Source: Sphingomonas sp. (GTDB lineage Bacteria; Pseudomonadota; Alphaproteobacteria; Sphingomonadales; Sphingomonadaceae). From it: a stretch of DNA of 64,000 bases. The stretch's first letter is position 1, and the number at the start of each line of letters is the position of its first letter. Location: contig NZ_JAHBZJ010000006.1 of assembly GCF_019635455.1 (NCBI RefSeq), forward strand, positions 1-64,000. Direction: 5' to 3'. Shown here piece after piece: positions 45,845-54,941 of the stretch. A program made the translations under genes and the position numbers. The notes below the pieces were generated by a model that searched no databases, was not told where the DNA came from, and saw only the letters and a program-made list of their open reading frames with translations.

Positions 45845-46930
45845 ATGACCGTCTCCGCCTCCGCTCGTCCCGGCCAACGCTCGACCCTGCTCCGCCTGCA
45901 TCGCTGGATCAGTCTCTGCGCGGCGATCTTCTGGCTGCTTCAGGCGCTGACCGGTGTGCTGATCGTCTTCCACTGGGAAGTCACCGACGCGCAGATCTCC
46001 GCGACCCACCGTCCCACCGACTATGCGGCGATCGAGCGCCGCATCGCCCGGTCGGTGACCGCGCGCGGCGGCACCGTCGGATCGGTCTGGACCGCCGCCG
46101 GCGCGCCCGACCGCTACAATGTCAACTATACCGATGCCGACGGAACCAGCCGGTCGATTCGCATCGCCGGCGACGGCACCATCCTCGACACGCCGCAACC
46201 GGGCGAGGAGCGGCTGATGGGGTTCCTCGTCGGATTTCACCACGATCTGCTCGGCGCATGGGGCAGCTGGATCGTCTCGATCAGCGGCCTGCTGCTCTGC
46301 ACCAACCTGCTGCTCGGCCTCGCCACCGCCTGGCCACGGCGCGGAACATGGGGCCGGGCGCTGCGGCCCAGTCGGCGCGGTCCGCTGACGGCGCGGCTTT
46401 ACGGTTGGCATCGTGCGCTCGGGCTGCTGGTCGTCGTTCCGGCGCTGGCGATCGCCGGGACCGGCACGCTGCTCAAATTCGAGGATGGGGTGGGCGAATG
46501 GATCGGCGCGACATCGGTCACGCTGCCGGCCAATCCCCCGGCCGGCCCGCCGATCGGTTTTGCCGCGGCCACGCGCGCCGGCCTTGCCGCCCTGCCGGGA
46601 AGCGCGTTCACCCAGGTCGCCTGGCCAAAACCCGATGACGCCACCTATCGGGTGCGGCTGCGCGCGCCGGGCGAACTACGGCGCGCTTATGGGGGCAGCT
46701 ATGTGCTGGTCGATGCCAATGACGGCCGGGTGCGCGGCGTCTTCCCGATCGCGGCCGCCTCACCCGCCAACCGGTTCATGAGCGCGCTGTTCCCGATCCA
46801 TACCGGGGAGGCGGGCGGGCTGGTCGGCCGGTTGCTCTCGATCGCGATCGGGCTGTGGCTGATAACGATGATCGTCACCGGGGTCTGGCTCTGGGCGAAG
46901 CGGCGCCGGCCGCGGCGGCAGGGGGGATAG
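45845..46930 (+). CDS. PepSY-associated transmembrane protein (iron-uptake reductase type)
   Basis: 361 residues with four membrane helices. Helix 1 (LHRWISLCAAIFWLLQALTG) starts with the conserved LHRW, and helix 3 has the matching LYGWHRALGLLVV, whose histidines may bind heme. A periplasmic PepSY stretch follows each pair. The last helix ends in a basic tail. Such proteins accompany ferric-siderophore receptors and probably reduce the metal or pass electrons in the periplasm. It is three bases before the putative porin gene. Confidence 0.87.
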   Translation: MTVSASARPGQRSTLLRLHRWISLCAAIFWLLQALTGVLIVFHWEVTDAQISATHRPTDYAAIERRIARSVTARGGTVGSVWTAAGAPDRYNVNYTDADGTSRSIRIAGDGTILDTPQPGEERLMGFLVGFHHDLLGAWGSWIVSISGLLLCTNLLLGLATAWPRRGTWGRALRPSRRGPLTARLYGWHRALGLLVVVPALAIAGTGTLLKFEDGVGEWIGATSVTLPANPPAGPPIGFAAATRAGLAALPGSAFTQVAWPKPDDATYRVRLRAPGELRRAYGGSYVLVDANDGRVRGVFPIAAASPANRFMSALFPIHTGEAGGLVGRLLSIAIGLWLITMIVTGVWLWAKRRRPRRQGG

Positions 46931-46933
46931 CCG

Positions 46934-48181
46934 ATGCTGACCCCCCACGCCCTGGCGCTTGCCGTCGCCGCCGCCGCGCCGCAGACTGCCGATGCCCGGC
47001 TGGCGGCGCTCGAACGCGAACTCGCCGCGCAGCGCGACCGGATCGCCGAGCTGGAGCGTCAGCTCGCCGCGCGGCAGGAGCCGTCGCGCACCCAGCCCGA
47101 GGCCGCGCCGTCGATCGCCGCCGTTGCCGCCGCGTCCTCGTCCCCAGCCGCACCACCGGTGCCACGGCCGGTCGCACAGCCGGTGCTCGCGGTTTCCGGC
47201 GACCTGCGCGTGCGCGAAGAGTGGAATCGCGGTGCCGGCCGCGATCGCGCCCGCGCCGTGCTGCGCGCCCGCCTGCGCGCGACCTATCGCGGCCCATCCG
47301 GCTTTTCGGCGGGCGCACAGCTGGCGACCGGCGATCCGGACGATCCCAACAGCGCCGACGTCACATTGGGCAATTTCGCCGACGACCTGATGGTATCGCT
47401 GGACCAGGCATGGATCCGGTATCAGCATGGGGGCGTCGCGATATCGGCGGGCAAATTCCCGCTCCCCTTCGCGCGGACGGACATGGTCTGGGATGGCGAT
47501 GTATCGCCACAGGGGCTGGGCGCAACGCTGTCGATGCCGCTCGCCGGCCTGCGCACCGATGCCCGGCTTCTCTGGTTCGCGGTCGATGAATCCGCTGGCG
47601 GACGCGACAGCGACATGCTGGGCGGCCAGCTGTCGCTCGCCACCCCCGCCGATGCGCCGGTGACCGCGCGCCTGGCCGGCAGCTATTATCATTATCGTCT
47701 GAATTCGGTGGCGGGTGCCGATGCGGGCGATTTTCGGGGCAATCTGGTCTCCGGCGGGCGATATCGCTCGCAATTCCACCTCGCGGAGCTGCTGGCGACA
47801 GTGGAATATCGCGGGTTGGGCGATCGCTGGCCGGTCTCGTTGACCGGCGATGTGGTTCGCAATTTCGGCGCGACGGTGCCGGGCGACAGCGGGATCTACG
47901 CCGAACTCGCCGCGGGACGCGCGGCGCGGGCGGGGGATTGGCGCATGGCCTATCAGTTCGGCCGGGTAGAGGTGGACGCGGTGCTGGCCGCGTTCAGTCA
48001 CGACAATATCGACCTGTCGACAAATTACCTGCTGCACGGGCTGGTGCTCAGCCACATACCTCGCTCCGGACTGGCCGTGGAACTCGACTGGTATCGCTAT
48101 CGCCCGCTCGATCCGGCCTATACGACCGGCTCGCTCGCCTGGCGGGATCGCGTCCGGCTCAATCTGATGGTGTCGTTCTGA
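46934..48181 (+). CDS. outer-membrane putative porin with N-terminal coiled coil
   Basis: 415 residues. A short hydrophobic start (LTPHALALAVAAAAPQTA) is followed by a heptad-like coiled coil (ARLAALERELAAQRDRIAEL) and a Pro/Ala/Ser linker, then a beta-barrel from about residue 90 ending in MVSF. The coiled coil plus barrel with ERDRARAVLRARLR-like strands resembles the 'putative porin' family. The signal peptide is weak, so the true start could differ. Located between the PepSY and OprB-like genes; its stop shares the A of the next ATG (TGATG). Confidence 0.82.
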   Translation: MLTPHALALAVAAAAPQTADARLAALERELAAQRDRIAELERQLAARQEPSRTQPEAAPSIAAVAAASSSPAAPPVPRPVAQPVLAVSGDLRVREEWNRGAGRDRARAVLRARLRATYRGPSGFSAGAQLATGDPDDPNSADVTLGNFADDLMVSLDQAWIRYQHGGVAISAGKFPLPFARTDMVWDGDVSPQGLGATLSMPLAGLRTDARLLWFAVDESAGGRDSDMLGGQLSLATPADAPVTARLAGSYYHYRLNSVAGADAGDFRGNLVSGGRYRSQFHLAELLATVEYRGLGDRWPVSLTGDVVRNFGATVPGDSGIYAELAAGRAARAGDWRMAYQFGRVEVDAVLAAFSHDNIDLSTNYLLHGLVLSHIPRSGLAVELDWYRYRPLDPAYTTGSLAWRDRVRLNLMVSF

Positions 48182-49359
48182 TGGCGCTCCCGCTGCTCGC
48201 CCTGGCCATCGCCGTCGCAGCGCCACAGGAAGCGCAGACCGAAACCCACACTCATCGCGCGCCGCCGGGCGACACGGCCAGCGAACCGGCGCCGCCCTTT
48301 CAACTCGAAGCGGTCTACACCGCCGAGGTCATCGGCAATGTTGCGGGCGGCGTCGCGCGCGGGGTTCGCTATCTCGACAATGTCGATGTGATCGCCGACG
48401 CCGATCTCGCCCGGATCGCCGGATGGCGCGGCGCGCGGCTGCACCTCTATGCGCTGTACAATAACGGCGCCTCGCTCGGCGAACTGACCGGCGACGCGCA
48501 GGCGGTGAGCAATATCGAGACCGGTGTGCGCGCGCTCCGCCTGTACGAGATGTGGCTCGACCAGCGGATCGGGGCCGGCATCTCGCTTCGAACCGGCCTT
48601 TACGATCTCAATTCCGAATTCGATTCGCTCGATAGCGCCGGCCTGTTCGTCAGCAGCCCGCACGGAATCGGCACCGATTTCGCCCAGAGCGGCGGCAATG
48701 GCCCCTCGATCTTTCCCGCCACCTCGCTCGCCGCCCGGATCGAGGTCGCGGCGACCCGCGACCTGACCTTCCGTGCCGCGATTCTCGATGGCGTGCCGGG
48801 CGATCCCGCGCGGCCGGGCCGGACCGTCATCCGCCTGCGGCCGTCCGATGGCGCGCTGATCGTCGGCGAGGGGGAGATGCGGCTGGGCGGCGGCAAGATC
48901 CTGCTCGGCCACTGGCGCTATACCGCGCGCTTCGACCGGCAGGACGGCGCGGGGCAGGCGCGGGGCAATTCGGGAAGCTATCTGCGCGCCGAACTGCCGA
49001 TCGTGCAGGGCGACGGCCCGGCGATCACCACCTTTGCGCGGCTCGGCGTGGCGCGCGCGCGCTTCAACATGTTCGATCGCTTCGCCAGCGCCGGCCTGAC
49101 CGTTGCCGGCCTGCATGCCGACCGCCCGGCCGATCAGTTCGGCATCGCGCTCGCCGCAGCCTTTACCGGCGCCCCCTATCGCGCGGCGACCGGCGCGGCC
49201 GCGAGCGAAGTGGCGATCGAGGCAAGCTATCGCGCCCCGCTCACCCCCTGGCTGGCGGTGCAACCGAACCTCCATTATGTCCGCCGCCCGTCGGCGGACC
49301 CCGCGATCGGCGATGCGCTGGTGCTGGGGCTGCGCATGGAATTCGGCTTCAGCCGCTGA
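48181..49359 (+). CDS. OprB-like carbohydrate-selective porin
   Basis: 392 residues. A short hydrophobic leader precedes FQLEAVYTAEVIGNVAGGV and LRLYEMWLDQRIG. GLYDLNSEFDSLDSAGLFV and SPHGIGTDFAQSG are typical OprB-family strands and loops. The barrel ends in FGFSR rather than a terminal Phe. Members let sugars or other small solutes through the outer membrane. It is coupled to the preceding porin gene and ends the receptor-PepSY-porin group. Confidence 0.85.
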   Translation: MALPLLALAIAVAAPQEAQTETHTHRAPPGDTASEPAPPFQLEAVYTAEVIGNVAGGVARGVRYLDNVDVIADADLARIAGWRGARLHLYALYNNGASLGELTGDAQAVSNIETGVRALRLYEMWLDQRIGAGISLRTGLYDLNSEFDSLDSAGLFVSSPHGIGTDFAQSGGNGPSIFPATSLAARIEVAATRDLTFRAAILDGVPGDPARPGRTVIRLRPSDGALIVGEGEMRLGGGKILLGHWRYTARFDRQDGAGQARGNSGSYLRAELPIVQGDGPAITTFARLGVARARFNMFDRFASAGLTVAGLHADRPADQFGIALAAAFTGAPYRAATGAAASEVAIEASYRAPLTPWLAVQPNLHYVRRPSADPAIGDALVLGLRMEFGFSR

Positions 49360-49499
49360 CGCTCGCCCCCGTGCGGGTCGCCCTCGCCTGTCGCGTTCGC
49401 CGGGCCGCAGCGGGCGGCCGCGCGGTCGCTGTTCATGCGCCGCCGGTCGGGCTATCTCCCGCACATTCGATCATCGATTGTTGAAAGAGGGGAATGCCC

Positions 49500-50930
49500 A
49501 TGTCCGTCGCCGCCGATCTTGCGCTGTTCGTCGATGGGGCCTGGCAGGCGGGGGAGGGGCGGGACAGCCGCCCGGTCGTCAATCCCGCCACCGGCGCCGC
49601 TATCGCCGACCTGCCGGTCGCGACGACGGCGGATCTCGACGCCGCGTTGGCCGCCGCTGAACGCGCATTCGCCAGCTGGCGCGCGACCGACGCGAATGCG
49701 CGCGCCGCGATCCTGCACAAGGCGGCGGCGCTGATGCGCGATCGGGCGGACACCATCGCCGCGCTGCTGACCCGCGAACAGGGCAAGCCGATCGCGGAGG
49801 CGCGCGGCGAAGTGGCCGGCGCCGCCCAGCTGTTCGACTGGTATGCCGAAGACGCGCTGCGCGACTATGGCCGCGTGCTCGTCCGCCCCGCCGGCCAGCG
49901 ATCGGTGGTCGTCCGCCAGCCGGTCGGCGTCGTCGCGGCGCTCAGCCCGTGGAATTTCCCGATCTATCTGATGGCGAAAAAGGTCGCGCCCGCGCTCGCC
50001 GCCGGGTGCGCGGTCATCTCCAAACCGCCCGAAGAGACGCCGGCCTGTACGCTGGCGCTGGCCCGTTGCCTGGACGATGCCGGCCTGCCCAAGGGCGTGT
50101 TGCAGGTGGTGTTCGGCGTGCCGGACACGATCAGCCGCCACCTGATCGCCTCGGACATCGTGCGCAAGGTCAGCTTCACCGGATCGGTCCCGGTCGGCCA
50201 GCATCTGATGCGACTCGCCGCCGACGGGGTGAAGCGGATGACGCTGGAACTGGGCGGTCACGCCCCGGTGCTGATCTTTGCCGATTGCGATCTGGAACGG
50301 ACGCTCGACATGGTCGTGCCACAGAAGTTCCGCAACGCGGGCCAGGTTTGCGTCAGCCCCACCCGCTTCTATGTCGAAGAGCCGGTCTATGAGGCGTTCC
50401 TGGCCGGGTTCGCCGCACGCACCGCGCAACTCCCGGTCGGCGATGGCGCGGACCCCGCAAACCGCATGGGACCGCTCGCCAACGTCCGCCGTCCCGATGC
50501 GGTCGAGGCGCTGGTGCGCGATGCCCAGGCAAAGGGCGCACGCACGCTCGCGGGTGGGGAGCGGATCGGCAATGAGGGTTTCTTCTTCCGCCCGACGCTG
50601 CTCGCCGATGTGCCGAACGAGGCGGAGATCATGTCGAGCGAGCCGTTCGGCCCGGTCGCCGTCACCCGCCCCTTCGCGACGATGGACGAGGCGATCGCGC
50701 AGGCCAATCGCCTGCCCTATGGCCTCGCCGCCTTCGCCTTCACCGAAAGCGGTCGTCGCGCCAACCTGCTCGGCGATGCGATCGAGGCGGGGATGATCGG
50801 CATCAACAGCTTTGCCATCGGCGGCGCGGATTCACCCTTTGGCGGCGTCAAGCTGTCGGGTTTCGGCAGCGAGGGCGGGGCCGAAGGATATGAAAGCTAC
50901 ACCGTGACCAAGGCGATTCATCAGGGATAG
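49500..50930 (+). CDS. NAD(P)-dependent aldehyde dehydrogenase (succinate-semialdehyde type)
   Basis: 476 residues. LSPWNFPIYLMAKKVAPALAAG, FTGSVPVGQHLM, the active-site Glu in TLELGGHAPV and the nucleophile in NAGQVCVSPTRFYV are the aldehyde dehydrogenase signatures; the sub-type looks like succinate-semialdehyde or related semialdehyde dehydrogenases. The ATG at 49500 is six bases after AGAGGGGA, while one at 49494 is too close to it. It lies upstream of the Mo-hydroxylase genes and could oxidise an aldehyde linked to that pathway. Confidence 0.91.
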   Translation: MSVAADLALFVDGAWQAGEGRDSRPVVNPATGAAIADLPVATTADLDAALAAAERAFASWRATDANARAAILHKAAALMRDRADTIAALLTREQGKPIAEARGEVAGAAQLFDWYAEDALRDYGRVLVRPAGQRSVVVRQPVGVVAALSPWNFPIYLMAKKVAPALAAGCAVISKPPEETPACTLALARCLDDAGLPKGVLQVVFGVPDTISRHLIASDIVRKVSFTGSVPVGQHLMRLAADGVKRMTLELGGHAPVLIFADCDLERTLDMVVPQKFRNAGQVCVSPTRFYVEEPVYEAFLAGFAARTAQLPVGDGADPANRMGPLANVRRPDAVEALVRDAQAKGARTLAGGERIGNEGFFFRPTLLADVPNEAEIMSSEPFGPVAVTRPFATMDEAIAQANRLPYGLAAFAFTESGRRANLLGDAIEAGMIGINSFAIGGADSPFGGVKLSGFGSEGGAEGYESYTVTKAIHQG

Positions 50931-51013
50931 GGCCGCCATTGCGTTGCGCGCCCGAGCGGCTAACCTCTGCGTCGGGCCGAGGCGATGCCCCGATGCCCGA
51001 CGGGGAGGCTGAC

Positions 51014-51325
51014 ATGGGACTGGCGGCCGCGCTGCTGGTATTTACCGGCATCTGGCACATGACCGAATGGGTGATGGATCGCCGCACCGCCGATACGCTG
51101 CGGCTGGTGCCGGTCGGTGCGGTCTATGCGCTGCTCGGCGTGCTGATCGCGCTCAATCTTGGCGGTGGAATCGCCGGCGTGGTCGCGTTGCTCGCGGTGA
51201 TGGCGGGGATGGGCGCGGCGTTCGTGATGCGGCGCCGGCTGGCGGTGCGCCGCTGGGTCGTCTGGGCGTTTATCGGCGTGGACGCCGTCATCGTGATCGC
51301 GCTTGTCCGGGCGCTGCTGGCATGA
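51014..51325 (+). CDS. small inner-membrane protein
   Basis: 103 residues with about four hydrophobic segments ([61 protein letters not shown]). GGGGAGG precedes the ATG at 51014. No domain is recognised. It ends 16 bases before the Fe-S subunit gene and may be part of that operon, perhaps as an anchor for the oxidoreductase; inference only. Confidence 0.75.
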   Translation: MGLAAALLVFTGIWHMTEWVMDRRTADTLRLVPVGAVYALLGVLIALNLGGGIAGVVALLAVMAGMGAAFVMRRRLAVRRWVVWAFIGVDAVIVIALVRALLA

Positions 51326-51341
51326 GGCGGGGGAGGTTTTG

Positions 51342-51833
51342 ATGACGCGGTTCACCGTCAATGGACGCGCGGTCCAGGTCACCGCGCCGCCGGACATGCC
51401 GCTGTTGTGGATCCTGCGCGACATGCTGGGGCTGTTCGGGACCAAATATGGGTGCGGCATCGCCCAGTGCGGTGCCTGTACCGTGCATCTGGACGGTCAT
51501 GCGGTCCGCTCGTGCCAGGTGCTCGCCGCCGATCTCGACGGCGCGCAGGTCGTCACGATCGAGGGGCTGGGGACTCCCGACGCGCCGCATCCCGTGCAAC
51601 GGGCATGGATCGACCGGCAGGTGGCGCAATGCGGCTATTGCCAGTCGGGCCAGATCATGCAGGCTGCGGACCTGCTGCGCCGCCACCCCGCCCCCAGCGA
51701 TGCCGATATCGACGCGGCGATGGCGGGCAATCTGTGCCGCTGCGGGACCTATCCGCGCATTCGCGAGGCGATCCGCGCCGCCGCCGGGCTGACCGAGGGC
51801 AAGCGCGCCGACGCGGGCGGAGCCAAGCCATGA
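51342..51833 (+). CDS. 2Fe-2S subunit of a molybdenum hydroxylase (IorA type)
   Basis: 163 residues. The plant-ferredoxin cluster ligands are C38, C43, C46 and C58 ([18 protein letters not shown]); the second cluster ligands are C97, C100, C132 and C134 (QCGYCQSGQ and CRCGTY). This is the small subunit of isoquinoline 1-oxidoreductase/aldehyde oxidase enzymes. It passes electrons from the Mo subunit to the acceptor. Its stop overlaps the ATG of the Mo subunit (ATGA). Confidence 0.95.
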   Translation: MTRFTVNGRAVQVTAPPDMPLLWILRDMLGLFGTKYGCGIAQCGACTVHLDGHAVRSCQVLAADLDGAQVVTIEGLGTPDAPHPVQRAWIDRQVAQCGYCQSGQIMQAADLLRRHPAPSDADIDAAMAGNLCRCGTYPRIREAIRAAAGLTEGKRADAGGAKP

Positions 51834-54067
51834 GCCGTGCCGGCACGATCGCGCGCCGCACGCTGATCCTGGGATCGGCGGCGGTCGCCGGCGGGGTGGC
51901 GTTCGGCGCCTATCTCTACAACACCCCCAACCCCAACCCGCTCGCCGACGGATTGGGGGAGGGCGGGGTGACCTTCAATCCCTGGGTCCGGATCGACGGG
52001 GCGGGCATCACCCTGATCGCGCCGCACACCGATCTGGGGCAGGGCGTGCGTTCGCTTCAGGCGATGCTGATCGCGGAAGAGCTGGACCTGGAACCGGGCC
52101 AGTTCGCGGTCGAGACCGGTCCGCCCGATCCCAATTACCGCAATTCGGCACTGGCGATCGAAAATGTCGGCATCGATCCGGCCGATCCCGGACTCGGCAC
52201 GCGCTTCACCCTTGCCGCGCTCGACACGCTCGCGCGGACCCTGGGGCTTCAGGTGACCGGTGGCTCCTCGACCGTGCCGGACAGTTTCGTGAAGCTGCGC
52301 GAGGCCGGGGCGATCGCCCGCGAGACGCTGAAGCGCGCCGCCGCGATCCGCCATCGCGTGCCGGTGGAACAGCTGAGCACGGCGCATGGCGCGGTGATCC
52401 TGCCGGATGCGCGCGCGATTCCCTATACCAGCCTCGCCGCCGATGCCGCCGCGATCGATCCCGTGACGCGCGTCGCATTGCGCGATCCGGCGCAGTGGCG
52501 GCATCTGGGCAAACCGATGCGGCGGCTCGACATCGTCGCCAAATCGACCGGCACGGCGCGCTATGGCATCGATCTGACGCACGACGGCATGGTCCATGCT
52601 GCGGTGCGGACCAATCCCGCCCAGGGCGCCGGCTTGCGCGGGTTCGACGCGACTGCCGCCCGGCGCATGACCGGTGTGCGCGACGTGATCGCGATCGAGG
52701 GCGGGATCGCCGCGATCGCCGACAATAGCTGGACCGCGATGCAGGCGGCGAACGCGGTCGAATGCGATTGGGAGGATGCCGGCTATCTTCCCGACATGGC
52801 CGCCCAGTGGAATGCGGTCGAAACGGCGTTCGGCGGGACGATCGATTCGACCGCGCGCGACGATGGCGATGTCGATGCCGCGCTGGGCGCGGGGATCACC
52901 GTCGCGGGCGACTATCGCATCCCCTATCTCGCCCATGCGCCGCTTGAGCCGCTCGGCGCGCTGGTGCTGGTGACGGATGCGCGCACCGACATGTGGGTGG
53001 CGAGCCAGATGCCGCTGTTCGCGCGCAAGTTCGTCGCCGAACTCACCGGTCATGACGAGAATGACGTCCATATCCATAATCAATATGCCGGCGGCAGCTT
53101 CGGTCACCGGCTGGAGTTCGAGAATATCCGGGCGGCGGCGCGGATCGGCGCCGCGCTGCGCGGCACGCCGGTCAAGCTGACCTATAGCCGGGAAGAGGAT
53201 TTCGCCCATGACTTCCCCCGGCCGATGGCGATGTCGCGCTTTCGCGCCCGCGCCGTCAACGGCAGGGTCGAGGCGCTCGACATCGCCGTCGCCGGCCCCT
53301 CGGTCATGGCGTCGCAGGGCGCCCGCGCCGGCCTGCCCTCGCTGGGACCTGACGCGCAATTCCATGCCGGCATCTCGAACGCCCCCTATGCCATCCCGGC
53401 GATGCGGGTGCGCGCGCATGCGGTGGAACGGATGCCGCCGACCAGTAGCTGGCGGTCGGTCGGCGCGTCGGGCAACGGCTTCTTCCTCGAATGCGCGCTG
53501 GACGAGGCGATCCTGGCGGCCGGCGGCGATCCGCTCGCGGAGCGGCTGCGGCTGTGCAACAGCCCGCACGCCCGCGCGGTGCTGGAGGCGGTGGGGCGGA
53601 TGAGCGGGTGGGGAACCGATCCCGGCCGGGACCGCGGGCGCGGCATCGCGATGATCGAGTCCTTTGGCACCCCGGTGGCTGAAGTAGTGGAGGTGACGCG
53701 CACCCCCGCCGGCATCCGCATCGACCGGGTATTCGTCGCCGTCAATGTCGGCCCGGTGCTCGACCCGGTGAATTTCGACAATCTGGTAAAGGGCGGAGTG
53801 GTGTGGGGGCTGGGTCACGCCATGAATTGCGAGATCACCTATCGCGACGGCCGCGCCGAACAGACCAACTATCACGCCTTTCAGGGGATGCGGATGCATC
53901 AATGCCCGGCGATCGAGGTACAGGCGGTGCAGACCGGCAAGCGCATTACCGGCATCGGCGAACCCCCGGTTCCCCCGGCGCCCGCCGCCCTTGCCAACGC
54001 GATCTTCGTGGCGACCGGAAAGCGGCTGCGCGAAATGCCGTTCAACAAATTCGTCGATTTCGTCTGA
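51830..54067 (+). CDS. molybdopterin subunit of an isoquinoline 1-oxidoreductase/aldehyde oxidase-like enzyme
   Basis: 745 residues. The N-terminus ([23 protein letters not shown]) carries a twin-arginine signal, so the complex is periplasmic and the cofactor is loaded before export. Mo-cofactor segments include [11 protein letters not shown] and [16 protein letters not shown], and the catalytic glutamate lies in [17 protein letters not shown] near the end. Enzymes of this group hydroxylate N-heterocycles or oxidise aldehydes with water as oxygen source. There is no FAD subunit; the diheme cytochrome gene 13 bases downstream is the likely electron acceptor. Confidence 0.94.
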   Translation: MSRAGTIARRTLILGSAAVAGGVAFGAYLYNTPNPNPLADGLGEGGVTFNPWVRIDGAGITLIAPHTDLGQGVRSLQAMLIAEELDLEPGQFAVETGPPDPNYRNSALAIENVGIDPADPGLGTRFTLAALDTLARTLGLQVTGGSSTVPDSFVKLREAGAIARETLKRAAAIRHRVPVEQLSTAHGAVILPDARAIPYTSLAADAAAIDPVTRVALRDPAQWRHLGKPMRRLDIVAKSTGTARYGIDLTHDGMVHAAVRTNPAQGAGLRGFDATAARRMTGVRDVIAIEGGIAAIADNSWTAMQAANAVECDWEDAGYLPDMAAQWNAVETAFGGTIDSTARDDGDVDAALGAGITVAGDYRIPYLAHAPLEPLGALVLVTDARTDMWVASQMPLFARKFVAELTGHDENDVHIHNQYAGGSFGHRLEFENIRAAARIGAALRGTPVKLTYSREEDFAHDFPRPMAMSRFRARAVNGRVEALDIAVAGPSVMASQGARAGLPSLGPDAQFHAGISNAPYAIPAMRVRAHAVERMPPTSSWRSVGASGNGFFLECALDEAILAAGGDPLAERLRLCNSPHARAVLEAVGRMSGWGTDPGRDRGRGIAMIESFGTPVAEVVEVTRTPAGIRIDRVFVAVNVGPVLDPVNFDNLVKGGVVWGLGHAMNCEITYRDGRAEQTNYHAFQGMRMHQCPAIEVQAVQTGKRITGIGEPPVPPAPAALANAIFVATGKRLREMPFNKFVDFV

Positions 54068-54080
54068 GAAGGGGGCGGCG

Positions 54081-54773
54081 ATGCGGTGGCAGATCAATCT
54101 GGCGATGCTGATCCTTCCCTCGGCGCTGCTGGCGGGCGCGGTGATGGCGCGACCGGGCGATGTCCCGACCGGTGCCACGGCGCCGAAATCCGCGGCGCCG
54201 GGCCTGGAGGTGCGCCGCTTCGGCGCCATCGGCGTGGCGGAGGGGTTGAAGGCATGGGATTCGATCCATGCCGTCCTGTCGCACCCGCGCTGCCAGTCCT
54301 GCCATGTCGATGAACGCGGCGTTCCGCTCTGGTCCGGCGCCTATTTCGGCGGAACCCGCGCCCATGCGATGAACGTGCGCGGGGGCAAGAGCCGCACGGG
54401 AGAGGAAACCCTGCCCTGCGCCACTTGCCACCGGGTGTCGAACCGGCCGAACCGCATCCCCCATGCGCCGCCGCATGCCGGCATCGAATGGAAACTCGCG
54501 CCCGTTGAATTCACATGGGTCGGCCGGACCAGCGCGCAAATCTGTCGTCAGTTGCGCGATCCGCGTCGCAACGGCGGACGCGATGGCGCCGGGTTGATCG
54601 AACATATCGTCCACGATCATGATGTGAACGGCTTCATCCGCTGGGGCTTCGATCCCGGCCCGGGGCGCGAAAAGCCGCCCGGATCGCTGCAATCGCATCT
54701 GGACGATACCGGCCGCTGGGTGGCGGCAGGCATGCCCTGTCCCGACGAACGCGGAGCCGCCCCGGCCGGTTAG
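54081..54773 (+). CDS. diheme c-type cytochrome partner of the Mo-hydroxylase
   Basis: 230 residues. A signal sequence (LAMLILPSALLAGAVMA) precedes two heme c sites, CQSCH (71-75) and CATCH (113-117). The rest (AHAMNVRGGKSRTG, HAPPHAGIEWKLAP, EFTWVGRTSAQIC) is not a standard class I cytochrome, but the spacing and position suit an Iso-type electron acceptor. It follows the Mo subunit by 13 bases with a GAAGGGGG site. It should carry electrons from the periplasmic hydroxylase to the respiratory chain. Confidence 0.88.
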   Translation: MRWQINLAMLILPSALLAGAVMARPGDVPTGATAPKSAAPGLEVRRFGAIGVAEGLKAWDSIHAVLSHPRCQSCHVDERGVPLWSGAYFGGTRAHAMNVRGGKSRTGEETLPCATCHRVSNRPNRIPHAPPHAGIEWKLAPVEFTWVGRTSAQICRQLRDPRRNGGRDGAGLIEHIVHDHDVNGFIRWGFDPGPGREKPPGSLQSHLDDTGRWVAAGMPCPDERGAAPAG

Positions 54774-54794
54774 GGGTGTACATGCGGCCTTGAC

Positions 54795-54837
54795 CCGGGG
54801 GCAACCGGTCCGCAATGCGGACGCGACGACCCCCCGG
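54795..54837. other. nested inverted repeats in the mmsA leader region
   Basis: Outer arms CCGGGGG (54795-54801) and CCCCCGG (54831-54837) enclose GTCCGC-AAT-GCGGAC (54808-54822). No T-run follows. The structure lies about 100 bases before mmsA and could be an operator or leader structure for the valine-catabolism genes. Confidence 0.4.
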
Positions 54838-54941
54838 CGCCTGCCATGCCGCCGGGTTCAGAATTGGATCGTATCGGCACCGCGCCTGGCGCGGCCGGTT
54901 GGCATAATGGGCGGCGAGGCGGCCGCGATCAGGAGGACAGG

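Noticed and set aside
54785..54818. TTGACC-17-CAATGC as the mmsA promoter
   Set aside because: The -35 is good but the -10 is poor and the inverted repeats make the reading ambiguous, so no promoter is called.
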